Positions 15,052-24,214 of a DNA stretch of 64,000 bases are shown in pieces. Origin of the DNA: CAVVKW01 sp963749035 (GTDB taxonomy: Bacteria; Verrucomicrobiota; Verrucomicrobiia; Chthoniobacterales; JAATET01); NCBI GenBank assembly GCA_963749035.1, contig CAVVKW010000004.1:1054001-1118000 (forward strand), written 5' to 3'. The position numbers were made by a program, and so were the translations under genes. Each line of letters begins with the position of its first letter. The stretch's first letter is position 1. The notes beneath the pieces were generated by a model, which saw nothing but the letters and a program-made list of their open reading frames with translations, did no database searches and was not told where the DNA came from.

Positions 15052-16437
15052 ATGTCCGCCGACCATTTAGACCTCCTTTTCGACTTCCTCCGTTTTCCAA
15101 CGATCTCGACCCAATCCGCCCACGACCCTGACCTCGAAGCCTGCGCCGATTGGCTTAACGACCTCCTCGCCTCCAGCGGCCTGGAATCCGCCGTCCACGA
15201 GACACCGGGGCACCCAGTTGTCCTCGCCCGAAGCACCGATTTCGACCCGGCGAAACGTACCATCCTCATCTACGGCCACTACGACGTCCAGCCCCCGGAG
15301 CCCCTCGACCTCTGGAAGACGCCACCCTTTGAACCCACCGTGGTCGACGGTCGCGTTTACGCGCGCGGCGCCACTGACAACAAAGGCCAGATCCTCGCGC
15401 ACGTCCTCGGCGTCCGCGACCTCCTCGCCGCCGAAGGCACCCTCCCGGTCAACGTCATCTTCCTCGTCGAAGGCGAAGAAGAAATCGGCAGTCCCAACCT
15501 GGAGAAATTTCTCACCGACCACCGGAACGAACTCCGCTGCGACCTCGTCTGTATCTCCGATAACGGCATGGTCGCGGACTTTTATCCCACGCTCGCCTAC
15601 GCGCTCCGTGGGATCACCGCCCTCGAGGCCACCGTGCGCGGTCCGAGCGTCGACCTCCACTCAGGAGTTTACGGCGGTGCCGTCATGAACCCCGCGACCG
15701 CCGCCGCCCGGCTCGTCGCCAGCCTGCACGACGCCGACGGCCGCGTCCTCATTCCCGGCTTTTACGACGACGTTCAGCCGATGGCCGACTGGGAACGCGA
15801 CGCCGCCGCAGCCCTCCCGACCTGCGACCAGGACTTCCTCGACCAGACCGGATCCCCCGCCCTCTTCGGCGAAGCTGGTTTCTCGTCCGTCGAACGCATC
15901 GGCGCTCGCCCGACCGCAGAAGTCAACGGCCTCGGCGGTGGCTATCAAGGCCAAGGCAGTAAAACCGTTCTTCCGGCAGAGGCCTTCTTCAAGCTCACGT
16001 TCCGCCTCGTCGCCAACCAAGACCCCGCAAAGATCAGCGAACTGGCCGAAAAACACCTCCGAGCAAATTGCCCGCCGGGCGTCACCCTCGAAATCGATCG
16101 CGGCCACCACGGCGAACCTTATTTCACCGATCCGACATCACCGGACGGACACGCCACGCTCCGCGCACTCGAGACCGTCTTCGGTAAAGAACCCGCCCTG
16201 CTCCGCGAAGGCGGCAGCATCCCGATCCTCACGAGCTTCAAGAAAATCCTCAGCGTCGAGAGCTACCTACCGGCACTCGCCAGCCCGGACTGCGCCGCCC
16301 ACAGCCCGAACGAGAACTTCCCCGTCCGAAACTTCGACACCGGCATCCGCCTCACCCCCGAACTTCTGCGCGAATACGCCGCCAATCAGTTCAAGGGCGA
16401 CGTCAACGTCTCCGACCGGACCCGCCGTACGGCCTGA
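15052..16437 (+). CDS. M20 family metallopeptidase (dipeptidase)
   Basis: A 461-residue di-zinc peptidase of the M20 family, most like cytosolic dipeptidases of the CNDP/DapE-related branch. Metal and catalytic motifs are visible: YGHYDVQPPE with H76, ARGATDNKGQ with D109, and VEGEEEIGSPN with E142 as the likely catalytic base and E143 as ligand. The lid domain starts at about DLHSGVYGG (residues 202-210). A second metal motif appears near the C terminus in SPDCAAHSPNENF (about 430). There is no signal peptide, so it probably acts in the cytoplasm on imported dipeptides. Start ATG 15052. Confidence 0.9.
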   Translation: MSADHLDLLFDFLRFPTISTQSAHDPDLEACADWLNDLLASSGLESAVHETPGHPVVLARSTDFDPAKRTILIYGHYDVQPPEPLDLWKTPPFEPTVVDGRVYARGATDNKGQILAHVLGVRDLLAAEGTLPVNVIFLVEGEEEIGSPNLEKFLTDHRNELRCDLVCISDNGMVADFYPTLAYALRGITALEATVRGPSVDLHSGVYGGAVMNPATAAARLVASLHDADGRVLIPGFYDDVQPMADWERDAAAALPTCDQDFLDQTGSPALFGEAGFSSVERIGARPTAEVNGLGGGYQGQGSKTVLPAEAFFKLTFRLVANQDPAKISELAEKHLRANCPPGVTLEIDRGHHGEPYFTDPTSPDGHATLRALETVFGKEPALLREGGSIPILTSFKKILSVESYLPALASPDCAAHSPNENFPVRNFDTGIRLTPELLREYAANQFKGDVNVSDRTRRTA

Positions 16438-16479
16438 CATCTCAGGCCTCCCCGTTTACCCAAAGCGCTCAAAAAGCAC

Positions 16480-17970
16480 CTACGGCCGGAGGATCGCGTA
16501 GGTTTTCTCGTCGCCCCGATTGATGTTCAGCGTTGCCGCCCGCCCGCGATTCGCTTCGATCGCAGCGACCAAATCGTCGACCGTCCGAACTTCCTGCGAC
16601 CCCAAAGACGTGATCACGTCACCACGCTGGACGCGCGCCAGTTCTGCCGGACTCCCCGCCTCGACGGCCATCACCACCACACCCCGCTCAGCCTGTAGCT
16701 TCAACGCGATCGCTTCGTCCGCCGTCAACGTCTTCACCTCCATCCCCGCAGTCGACTCGTTGAAGCTCGGATAGGTCGGCGCCGGGGTCGGCGTCAGCCG
16801 TTGGCTCCCGCCCGTATTTGCCGCCCGCATGAGGCCATCGTTCCGTTCCGCCGTCGTCACGGTCAATTGCTCGATCCGGCCCGATCGCCAGACTTCCAGC
16901 GCGACGTCCTGACCGATCTCCTTACCCAGGATCTCCCGTTGCAGATCCTGCGCCGTCTCCACCGACAGGCCGTCGACTGACACGATCACGTCGTTCTCGC
17001 GCAGTCCGCTCCGAGCCGAAGGACCGATCGGCAACACGCTCCGCACCAAAACCCCGCTGGTCAGATTCGGAAACTGCGACTGCGAATAATCGTTGCTCTC
17101 GAACGTTTCGATTCCGATCCCCAGCCACGGCCGCATAAACCGCCCTTCACTGATGATCTGTGACGAAATCCGCGTCGCGAGGTTGATCGGAATCGCAAAT
17201 CCCAGCCCGCGATTGATCCCGTTGATCAAGGTATTCACCCCGACCACTCGACCGTCGATGTCCACGAGCGGTCCCCCGCTGTTCCCCGGATTAATCGACG
17301 CGTCCGTCTGGATGTATTCTTCGTAATCGGCCTTTCCGGTCAGCCCCGTCCGCCCGACCGCCCCGATGATCCCGAACGTAAACGAGTAGCGCAGGTCAAA
17401 CGGTGCTCCGAGCGCAAACGCAAACTCACCCACCCTCACCGCGTCGCTGTCACCGAGCTGCACCGCCGTCAGATCCGGCGCCTCGATTTTCAACACGGCG
17501 AGGTCCGACGAGGGGTCCATCCCGATCATCCTCGCCGGAAACTTCCGCCCGTCGTGCAACGTCACCTCGATCGCATCCGGCGATCCGCCTTCGAGCACGT
17601 GGTTGTTCGTCAGGATGTAACCGTCCTGAGTGATGATGAATCCCGAACCCTGATTCGACTGCTGACCGTAGTCGTCAGGCACCGCGTCCCAACCCGGTTG
17701 ATTCTGGAAAAAGTATTGCAACGCCGACGCCTGACTCCCGCGCGCAGCGCCCTGCTCGACTTCGATGACCACCACTCCCGGCGAAACCTTTTCGTAAACG
17801 TCCGCAAAGGAGTCGCTCAGACCCTTCGCCAGACTCGTCGACGCCGGCGACGTGGCGACCGCCGGAGTGCCGGGGCGGGCGGCGGGTTGACCGAAAACTG
17901 CAACCGGCAGCGACGACGACAAGACCGCGACGGCGACGGCGACTGAAGGAACGCGGGAAGGATACTTCAT
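16480..17970 (-). CDS. HtrA/DegP-family periplasmic serine protease with two PDZ domains
   Basis: A 496-residue protein with an N-terminal signal peptide (about residues 1-28, ending AVFGQ). The trypsin-like protease domain has the full catalytic triad: H124 in LTNNHVLEGG, D156 in SSDLAVLKI and S231 in NPGNSGGPLV. PDZ1 is at about 275-365 (GVLVRSVLPIGPSARSGL) and PDZ2 at about 400-490 (GVVVMAVEAGSPAELARV). The order and length match DegP/DegQ, which degrade or hold misfolded envelope proteins. It is transcribed away from the DUF4912 gene across a 156-nt gap that must hold both promoters; no clear sigma site stands out. Confidence 0.93.
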   Translation of the reverse strand: MKYPSRVPSVAVAVAVLSSSLPVAVFGQPAARPGTPAVATSPASTSLAKGLSDSFADVYEKVSPGVVVIEVEQGAARGSQASALQYFFQNQPGWDAVPDDYGQQSNQGSGFIITQDGYILTNNHVLEGGSPDAIEVTLHDGRKFPARMIGMDPSSDLAVLKIEAPDLTAVQLGDSDAVRVGEFAFALGAPFDLRYSFTFGIIGAVGRTGLTGKADYEEYIQTDASINPGNSGGPLVDIDGRVVGVNTLINGINRGLGFAIPINLATRISSQIISEGRFMRPWLGIGIETFESNDYSQSQFPNLTSGVLVRSVLPIGPSARSGLRENDVIVSVDGLSVETAQDLQREILGKEIGQDVALEVWRSGRIEQLTVTTAERNDGLMRAANTGGSQRLTPTPAPTYPSFNESTAGMEVKTLTADEAIALKLQAERGVVVMAVEAGSPAELARVQRGDVITSLGSQEVRTVDDLVAAIEANRGRAATLNINRGDEKTYAILRP

Positions 17971-18126
17971 GCGAAACCACGTTATTCAGGACGCGCTTGT
18001 TTTCAAGTGCCTCGACGAAAAAGACATGCTTGGCACGATATTTGCATTGCATTGCCTCCCGCTAGATGCTTCCTCTGCGCGCGGAGCCATCGCCATCATT
18101 CCGAACCTCTATCTATAGCCTAATCA

Positions 18127-19629
18127 ATGTCGCAGAAGTCAAAGCCCACCCGTGTTTCGCTCCGCTCCACGCCTGAAGACACGACGGCGAAACCGGAAGA
18201 AACTGCGACACCGGCGCGCGACTTCGAAAATCTCGGTGAACTCCCCCACAGCTACGGCGAAGACAGCCTCTTCCTCGTCGCTCAAGAGCCCCACTGGCTA
18301 TTTTGCTACTGGGATCTGGACATCGCCAAACACCCCGGCGGGCCCGCGCACCTTCGCTATCATCTCTCCTCCGGTGAGCTCGAAGGCGAGATCGAGGTCC
18401 CCTTCGAGACGCGGAATTGGTATGTCCCCGTCACCCACGCCGACACCGAGTATTTCGTCGAGATCGGCTACTACCGAGCGGATCAGTGGACGAGTATTGC
18501 CCGCTCGATCACCGTCGCCACCCCGCCCGAAGGAATGTCCCCTTCCGACGACTTCGCCTTCGCAACGGTTCCGTTCCACCTCAGTTTTCAACGCCTCGTC
18601 GACAACCTCGAGAACGCCTTTCAATCCGGTGAAGACCTCGTCGACGCGGTGGCTCGGATGCAGAAGACGGGCGATTTCTCTGCTTTCGGTCCCGAATCCG
18701 GCGATCTTTCCAAACTCAATCCACTCGCCCTACTGGCGGCGCTTGCCGGTCCGGAGTTCCTCGCCGAACTTTCGTCGAGCGCGCTCGACTCCGGGGAGCT
18801 TCACTCCCGCCTCCAATCCCACCTCGACGAACGACTCGGCTCGGAAGCAAGCGCGTCGTTCACCGGCGGATCGGGCACGGCTTTCGATGCGACTGATCTA
18901 GCGTCCGGCAGCTTCGCCAGCGAGCTCCTCGCGGCGTTCTCGTCGTGGTCGCCCGCTGAGGTCTCCAGTTGGCTGCAAGCGGCGGCGGGGAGCTGGACGA
19001 CAGCCGTCGGCGGCGAAAGCTCGCTCGAAAGCCTCACCGCCGGCAACGACTGGTCGAGCCTCGGCGGACCCACGAGCTGGACCTTCGAAGCCCTCTCCAG
19101 CTGGCTGGCCGGGATCGAATCCAGTGACACCGGCCTCGCGAGCTGGCTCACCGGCATCGAATCCAGCGGCTCCACGCTTTCAAGCTGGCTCCAATCGGCC
19201 GAGACCAGCGGCTTTCCCGTCACCCTGTCCAGTTGGCTCCAAGGCGTTCACTCCAGTTGGGCTCAGGTCGCCGACTCGAGCTGGACCCCGGCCGGCGACT
19301 CCAGTTGGGATTCCGCGTCCAGCACGAGTTGGGGCCGCTCCGAAACCAGTAGCTGGGGCGGGTCCGATGCCCTCTCATCTCTCGGCTCTCCTTTCGGTGC
19401 CGGGAACTCTTCGCGTGGTGCCGAAGCGGAAATCATTCTTCGCGGCGGCGATCCGCAGACCAAGATTTCCATCGGCGGCCACCGCGCCCACTCCTCGCCG
19501 GACGGTGCCCTCCGCCACCAATTCAAATTTCCGAACGACGGATTCGAAATCCCCATCACCGCCTCGAATCCCAACGACGGCAAGATCCGCAAGGGGACCC
19601 TCAGCTTGAAATGGGACTCCGCTGACTAG
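18127..19629 (+). CDS. DUF4912 protein with a long Ser-Trp repeat region
   Basis: 500 residues in three parts. The N-terminal DUF4912 domain (about residues 35-140) begins LPHSYGEDSLFLVAQEPHWL and continues FCYWDL, the characteristic opening of this family. The middle (about 261-427) is built of Ser-Ser-Trp repeats such as LSSWLAGIESS, LASWLTGIESS, LSSWLQSAETS, with about fourteen SW occurrences. The C-terminal beta domain (about 432-500, AEIILRGGDPQTKISIGGHR) corresponds to the second conserved block of DUF4912 proteins. No signal peptide is visible, so it is probably cytoplasmic. The family has no established function. The repeat region is unusual for the family as I know it. Confidence 0.75.
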   Translation: MSQKSKPTRVSLRSTPEDTTAKPEETATPARDFENLGELPHSYGEDSLFLVAQEPHWLFCYWDLDIAKHPGGPAHLRYHLSSGELEGEIEVPFETRNWYVPVTHADTEYFVEIGYYRADQWTSIARSITVATPPEGMSPSDDFAFATVPFHLSFQRLVDNLENAFQSGEDLVDAVARMQKTGDFSAFGPESGDLSKLNPLALLAALAGPEFLAELSSSALDSGELHSRLQSHLDERLGSEASASFTGGSGTAFDATDLASGSFASELLAAFSSWSPAEVSSWLQAAAGSWTTAVGGESSLESLTAGNDWSSLGGPTSWTFEALSSWLAGIESSDTGLASWLTGIESSGSTLSSWLQSAETSGFPVTLSSWLQGVHSSWAQVADSSWTPAGDSSWDSASSTSWGRSETSSWGGSDALSSLGSPFGAGNSSRGAEAEIILRGGDPQTKISIGGHRAHSSPDGALRHQFKFPNDGFEIPITASNPNDGKIRKGTLSLKWDSAD

Positions 19630-19762
19630 CCGCCTCTCGTTTCCACCGGTCGCCATCTCGCTACCGGTCATGGCATCCGTCAGGCCAAACGAAACCCCAG
19701 TCCGCAAGGACCCGGCGCGTTGACCCCCGGGCGCGCGCGGACGATGCTTCGAGCTGAACGTC

Positions 19763-20665
19763 ATGCCATCACCCCGCAAAAAGCGCGATCACCTCGTCGA
19801 CGCGTTCTTCGTTTATCTCGAAGGCGAGCGGAACGCCTCCCCTCGCACGATTCAATCCTATCAGCACGGACTCGCCGAATTCCGCCGCTTTCGACCGGAC
19901 GTCTCGTGGCAGAAAGCGCGACCCGAGGATTTTCGCGCTTTCCTCTTCGATCTCATGAAGCGAGGCCTCGCCCGCTCCTCGGTCCGACTCAACTTCGCCG
20001 CTCTCCGGACGTTTTACCGCTTCCTGTCGGAACGAAAGAACCTCCGCGAGAACCCGCTCATCGCCGTTACCCTCCCCAAACCCGAACGTTCCCTCCCCTC
20101 GTTCCTCACGCTCAAGCAAGTCGACGATCTCCTCGCCGCCCCCGCCCGCAGCGAGCGCGAGCAACAAGCCCCGACTTGGGTCGCCGCCCGCGACACCGCC
20201 ATTCTCGAGCTCTTCTATTCCACCGGCCTCCGCCTCGCCGAGCTCGCTTCCCTCAACGTCGCGGACATCGACCCGTATTCCGAGACCCTCCGCGTGATCG
20301 GCAAAGGTTCCAAGGAACGCGTCTGCCCGGTCGGCGGGCCCGCCCTCACCGCGATCTCGAGTTACCGCCAGCTCGCAGAAGTCACGGCGGGGCCGCTGTT
20401 CATCAATAAGTCGCGCCGCCGACTTTCCGCTCGTTCGATCTGGGCCCTGACCAAAAAATACCTCCAGCAAGCGGGCCTCCCCGCCACCCTCAGCCCCCAC
20501 AAACTCCGCCACAGCTTTGCCACCCACCTCCTCGACAACGGTGCCGACCTGCGAAGCCTGCAGACCCTCCTCGGCCACGCGAGCCTGTCGACGACCCAGA
20601 TTTACACTCACGTCAGCACCGAACGCCTCAAAAAAGCCTACACCCAGGCCCATCCGCGCGCCTGA
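19763..20665 (+). CDS. Tyrosine recombinase XerC/XerD family
   Basis: Site-specific recombinase of 300 residues, the length of chromosomal XerC/XerD proteins that resolve chromosome dimers at dif. The SAM-like N-terminal domain covers residues 8-95. The catalytic domain shows R157 (TGLRLAEL), K181 (GKGSKER), H246 and R249 (HKLRHSFAT), H272 (LLGHASLSTT) and nucleophile Y281 (QIYTHV), so the site is complete. Start ATG 19763. Single-copy context with no mobile-element features argues for a housekeeping role; XerC versus XerD cannot be decided without comparison to other copies in the genome. Confidence 0.9.
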   Translation: MPSPRKKRDHLVDAFFVYLEGERNASPRTIQSYQHGLAEFRRFRPDVSWQKARPEDFRAFLFDLMKRGLARSSVRLNFAALRTFYRFLSERKNLRENPLIAVTLPKPERSLPSFLTLKQVDDLLAAPARSEREQQAPTWVAARDTAILELFYSTGLRLAELASLNVADIDPYSETLRVIGKGSKERVCPVGGPALTAISSYRQLAEVTAGPLFINKSRRRLSARSIWALTKKYLQQAGLPATLSPHKLRHSFATHLLDNGADLRSLQTLLGHASLSTTQIYTHVSTERLKKAYTQAHPRA

Positions 20666-20695
20666 CCCGATCGACGCCACCAACCGCTAAATTTT

Positions 20696-21247
20696 TCAGC
20701 CGTCCGTTCCCTCGCCTTCGGTCAACACCCGGTCGACCCGCACATCGAGCGCCTCCGTCGGCACCCGCGTCACCACCTGACGTTCAAAGGCAATCCCGAC
20801 CTTCAGAACCTCAACCCCAGCTCCTCCCAAGAGCCGATCATAGTATCCGCCCCCCCGACCGAGGCGGTTTCCGGCTCGGTCAAACGCCAAACCCGGCACC
20901 AAGATCACCGCCGCGTCGGCCAACCGCACCACCCGCCCCGCCCGCGGCTCCCGCACCCCGAATCGTCCCGTTTCAAGTTCATCCCCGGGCTCGACGACGA
21001 CGAATTCCAGCCGTTCCCCAACCACCCGCGGAAACGCCACGTCCGGCAGTTCTTCACCGCCAGCGAACCAATCCGGCTCCGACCCCATCGGTGCGAATCC
21101 GAAGACCAGCCCACCCCCCGCACCCCGCACAACCTCCCGCACTCGCCGCGAAATCACCGCCGCCGCCGACGCCCGCTCTCCCACCGTCATCTCCCGCAGT
21201 CGTGCGCGCATCGCCACCCGCATCGTTTGCTTTTCATCCGTAATCAT
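20696..21247 (-). CDS. 5-formyltetrahydrofolate cyclo-ligase
   Basis: Converts 5-formyl-THF to 5,10-methenyl-THF with ATP, recycling stored folate. The 183-residue product has the family motifs: an N-terminal Arg-rich helix (MRARLREMT), GSEPDW in the middle, VLVPGLAFDRAGNRLGRGGG (spelled ILVPG here, about residues 120-139) with YYDRLL following, and a C-terminal VTRVPTEALDVRVDRVLTE. Start ATG 21247 is chosen; a second ATG at 21223 would trim eight residues. The reading frame continues far upstream without a stop, but that extension is antisense to the neighbouring hydrolase gene and is not credible. Confidence 0.9.
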   Translation of the reverse strand: MITDEKQTMRVAMRARLREMTVGERASAAAVISRRVREVVRGAGGGLVFGFAPMGSEPDWFAGGEELPDVAFPRVVGERLEFVVVEPGDELETGRFGVREPRAGRVVRLADAAVILVPGLAFDRAGNRLGRGGGYYDRLLGGAGVEVLKVGIAFERQVVTRVPTEALDVRVDRVLTEGEGTDG

Positions 21248-21265
21248 AGACACTGCCCCACACCG

Positions 21266-22219
21266 ATGGTCCGGAAAATTATCACAAAACGCGCCCAGCA
21301 AGCGGGAGAAAAAAGGGCCGAGCGCCGGCGCCGTCCCGAGCACCACATCACCATGAAGCCCGGCTCTGGCTGGCACAAACGCAACTTCCTCGCCGAAGTC
21401 CTCATCCCCTCGCTCTTCACCCGCCGCCTCGGCTCGAATCTCAAACCCGACTTCCCCCCGATCGGCGAGAACCAATTTTGCATCACCTGGACCGGCCACG
21501 CCTCGTTCCTCATCCAGACCGCCCGCACCTCCATCCTCATCGATCCAAACTGGGCAAAATGGCTCAAGGTCATCAAACGCATCAAGCACCCCGGACTCGA
21601 GCTTCACGACCTTCCCGACATCGACCTCGTCCTCGTCACCCACGCCCATTTCGACCACCTCGATCGCAAAACTCTCCGAGCCGTCGCCGACCGCCAACCG
21701 ATCGTCGTTCCGGAAAACGTCGGCGGTCTCGTGAAAAACCTCGGCTTCCACGTCGTTCACGAGCTGCCGGTCTGGGACTCCATCGAGCACGAGGACGTCC
21801 GCGTCACCCTCACCCCGGCCTACCACTGGGGCGCCCGTGTCCTCCACGACTCCCACCGCGGCTTCGGCGGATTCCTCATTGAAGTCGGCGGCCGCTCCAT
21901 CCTCCACTGTGGCGACAGCGCCTACGTTCCCGGATTCTTTGAAAAAATCGCCGACCGCCACCCGATCGAAATCGCCCTCCTTCCGATCGGCGCCTACGAG
22001 GCCCCGAGCAAGCGCGACGTCCACATGAACCCCGAGCAGGCCGTGCTCGCATTCCAGGAGCTCCGTGCCCGCACGCTCATCCCGATGCATTACGGCACTT
22101 TCCGACTCAGCTACGAACCCCCGACCGAACCCCCCCAGCGCCTCTGCGAAGCGGCTCAGAAAGTCGGCCTCCTCCCCCAGGTTCACGTGATGACCGAAGG
22201 CCAGCCCGTCCTCTTCTAG
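21266..22219 (+). CDS. MBL-fold metal-dependent hydrolase (NAPE-PLD/UlaG-like)
   Basis: A beta-lactamase-fold hydrolase of about 317 residues. The core starts at ITWTGHASFLIQTARTSILI and has the metal motif LVTHAHFDHLD (HxHxDH), a later His in AYHWGAR, the Asp ligand in LHCGDSAYVPGF and the final His in PMHYGTF, a full two-metal set. The pattern WxGHxxxLI plus a short N-terminal arm (RRRPEHH) resembles NAPE-PLD-like and RomA-like bacterial proteins acting on lipid-type phosphodiesters or unknown substrates. ATG 21266 retains the conserved arm; ATG 21353 would remove it. Divergent from the folate gene, with only about 20 nt between starts. Confidence 0.8.
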   Translation: MVRKIITKRAQQAGEKRAERRRRPEHHITMKPGSGWHKRNFLAEVLIPSLFTRRLGSNLKPDFPPIGENQFCITWTGHASFLIQTARTSILIDPNWAKWLKVIKRIKHPGLELHDLPDIDLVLVTHAHFDHLDRKTLRAVADRQPIVVPENVGGLVKNLGFHVVHELPVWDSIEHEDVRVTLTPAYHWGARVLHDSHRGFGGFLIEVGGRSILHCGDSAYVPGFFEKIADRHPIEIALLPIGAYEAPSKRDVHMNPEQAVLAFQELRARTLIPMHYGTFRLSYEPPTEPPQRLCEAAQKVGLLPQVHVMTEGQPVLF

Positions 22220-22275
22220 CCGAGATCAGCTCTCACGACCATCCGACCTCCGGGTCAGACGCTTCCACTCACCAC

Positions 22276-24192
22276 CTACGCGTCGCCGGCAAAGTGCCGT
22301 TCGAGCTCAGCGTAAACTCCGTTCGCCGCCACCAAATCCGCGTGACGCCCCCGCTCCACGATCTCGCCCTGACGCAACACCAGGATCTGATTCGCCTTCC
22401 GGATCGTGCTCAGCCGATGCGCCACCACGAAACTCGTCCTTCCCTCCAGCAACTTTTCCAGCGCCCGTTGCAGCCTCGCTTCCGTCATCGCGTCGATCGC
22501 ACTCGTAGCCTCGTCCAAAATTAAAATCCGCGGATCCGCCATCATCGCCCGTGCAAACGCGACGAGTTGCCGCTGACCGACCGACAAATCGCCCCCAGCC
22601 TCACCGACCTCCGTCTGAAATCCCTGCGGCAATCCCTCGATCAGATCCAGACAGTCCAGGAGACGAACCGACTCGACTACCTCCGCGTCCGTGGCCTCCG
22701 GCCGAGCCATCCGGATATTGTCCATCACCGTCCCACCGAAAAGATAGCTGTGCTGATGGACCATTCCCATCTGTCGATGCAGAGATTCCGACGTCACCTC
22801 CATCACGTCGCGATCGTCGATCAGCAAAGTTCCCGCCGTCGGCAGATAGAGCTTCGCGACCAGATTGATAATCGACGTTTTCCCGCTCCCCGTGTGACCG
22901 ACCAGAGCCACGGTCTCCCCCGGTTGCGCGACGAACGAGATTCCCTTGAGCACCACCCGACCACCCTCCCGCCTGTCCCCGCCTTCGTAACTGAAAGACA
23001 GATCACGAAACTCGACCCGCCCCGCGATCGTTTTCAAATCCTTCGCCTCCGCGATATCCTCCCAGTCCGCCTTCGTGTCCAGCAGCGAGAAGACCCGCTC
23101 CGCACCCACCATCGCCGCCAACGCATTGTTGTATTGCATGCCCAGAACCCGGATCGGATCGAAGAACAAATTCGCCAGGAAGAAAAACTGCACGATCTCC
23201 CCCACCGGCCTCGCGATCTCGGGATCCAACGCCCGCCCGCCGCCAACGACCACCAGCAGCGCAATGAAAAATTGACTGTTCAGCTCCAGCAGAGGCAAGA
23301 ACACCGCCGTCGTCCGTCCCGCGCCCACGGCCAAGCGTGAATGATCTGTGATCAGGCTCCGAAAGAACCCCGCGTTCACCTCCTGCCGCACGAAGCCCTG
23401 CGTCACCCGAATTCCGTTCACCGACTCGGCCAACACCGAAGTCACCCGACCGAAACTCTCCTGCTGCTGCCGCTGCTGCTGCGTGATTCGCCGGGTGAAA
23501 TACGCGTTCAACTTCCAGATGACCGGAGCGATCGCCATCACCAGCAGAAACAAAACCCAGTCGAGCCACGCCATCAAAGCCGCCGTGACCAGCATCTGTC
23601 CCCCCTGAACCATGCTGATGAAAACGATGTCCTGCACCCCCATCCGCACGGCGTCCAAATCCGTCGTCAACCGGCCGATAATCTGACCCGCCTTCGACCG
23701 ATCGAAGAAACCCATCGGCATCCGCAACACGTGGCGAAACACTTCCCGCCGCAAGTCGTGAATCACCGACTCACCCAACTCCAAGGCCAGCCGCATTCGA
23801 AAGTGCATTCCCACCTGCACCGCCACGACCAAAGCGGCGAACCCGACCGTCGCCCAAAAGATCCCAACTCCGCTCCCCGACGTGATCGGTCCATTGATCG
23901 CCGCACCGATCGCCCACGCCACCGCCGGTAATAAGAGTGCCCGCAGCACGACCGCCACGAGCAGTCCATTCCGTTTCCGCGCGTATGGTCGCGCGTAAGT
24001 GAAGACTCTCCGCAGCAAACCCAGGAGATCGAGCGCGCTCCGCTTCGGCACGCCGTCCGTTCCCGCCGACAGACTGGACGCCGTCAGCGCCCGCCGCGTT
24101 TCACCCCCCCGACCGGTCGGATGCGCCCCCCGACTATCGTCCGCTTTGCTCACGACGCTCGCCCTCCCCAGCTCCGAGTCCCGATTTGGCAC
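22276..24192 (-). CDS. ABC exporter subunit with canonical ATP site motifs
   Basis: A 638-residue ABC half-exporter with N-terminal membrane domain (six helices, about residues 85-370) and C-terminal ATPase. Walker A is VGHTGSGKTS. The signature is LSVGQRQLVAFARAM, where the usual second Gly is Val. Walker B with catalytic Glu is ILILDEATSAID, followed by the H-loop FVVAHRLSTI. It starts at GTG 24192, 22 nt after the stop of the partner gene. The first 75 residues are polar and extend the usual N terminus. The complete Glu here and its loss in the partner point to an obligate heterodimer of the TM287/288 or BmrCD kind. Substrate unknown, probably lipid or drug. Confidence 0.9.
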   Translation of the reverse strand: MPNRDSELGRASVVSKADDSRGAHPTGRGGETRRALTASSLSAGTDGVPKRSALDLLGLLRRVFTYARPYARKRNGLLVAVVLRALLLPAVAWAIGAAINGPITSGSGVGIFWATVGFAALVVAVQVGMHFRMRLALELGESVIHDLRREVFRHVLRMPMGFFDRSKAGQIIGRLTTDLDAVRMGVQDIVFISMVQGGQMLVTAALMAWLDWVLFLLVMAIAPVIWKLNAYFTRRITQQQRQQQESFGRVTSVLAESVNGIRVTQGFVRQEVNAGFFRSLITDHSRLAVGAGRTTAVFLPLLELNSQFFIALLVVVGGGRALDPEIARPVGEIVQFFFLANLFFDPIRVLGMQYNNALAAMVGAERVFSLLDTKADWEDIAEAKDLKTIAGRVEFRDLSFSYEGGDRREGGRVVLKGISFVAQPGETVALVGHTGSGKTSIINLVAKLYLPTAGTLLIDDRDVMEVTSESLHRQMGMVHQHSYLFGGTVMDNIRMARPEATDAEVVESVRLLDCLDLIEGLPQGFQTEVGEAGGDLSVGQRQLVAFARAMMADPRILILDEATSAIDAMTEARLQRALEKLLEGRTSFVVAHRLSTIRKANQILVLRQGEIVERGRHADLVAANGVYAELERHFAGDA

Positions 24193-24214
24193 GCCCCCGC
24201 TCGCATTCCCACGC

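Noticed and set aside
19763..20665. The tyrosine recombinase as an integron or phage integrase
   Set aside because: Length and domain layout are those of XerC/XerD. No attachment site, tRNA, cassette array or phage genes are nearby.
21248..22186. A 313-residue N-terminal extension of the cyclo-ligase frame
   Set aside because: The open frame continues upstream but is antisense to the MBL hydrolase, and the normal cyclo-ligase start is at 21247.
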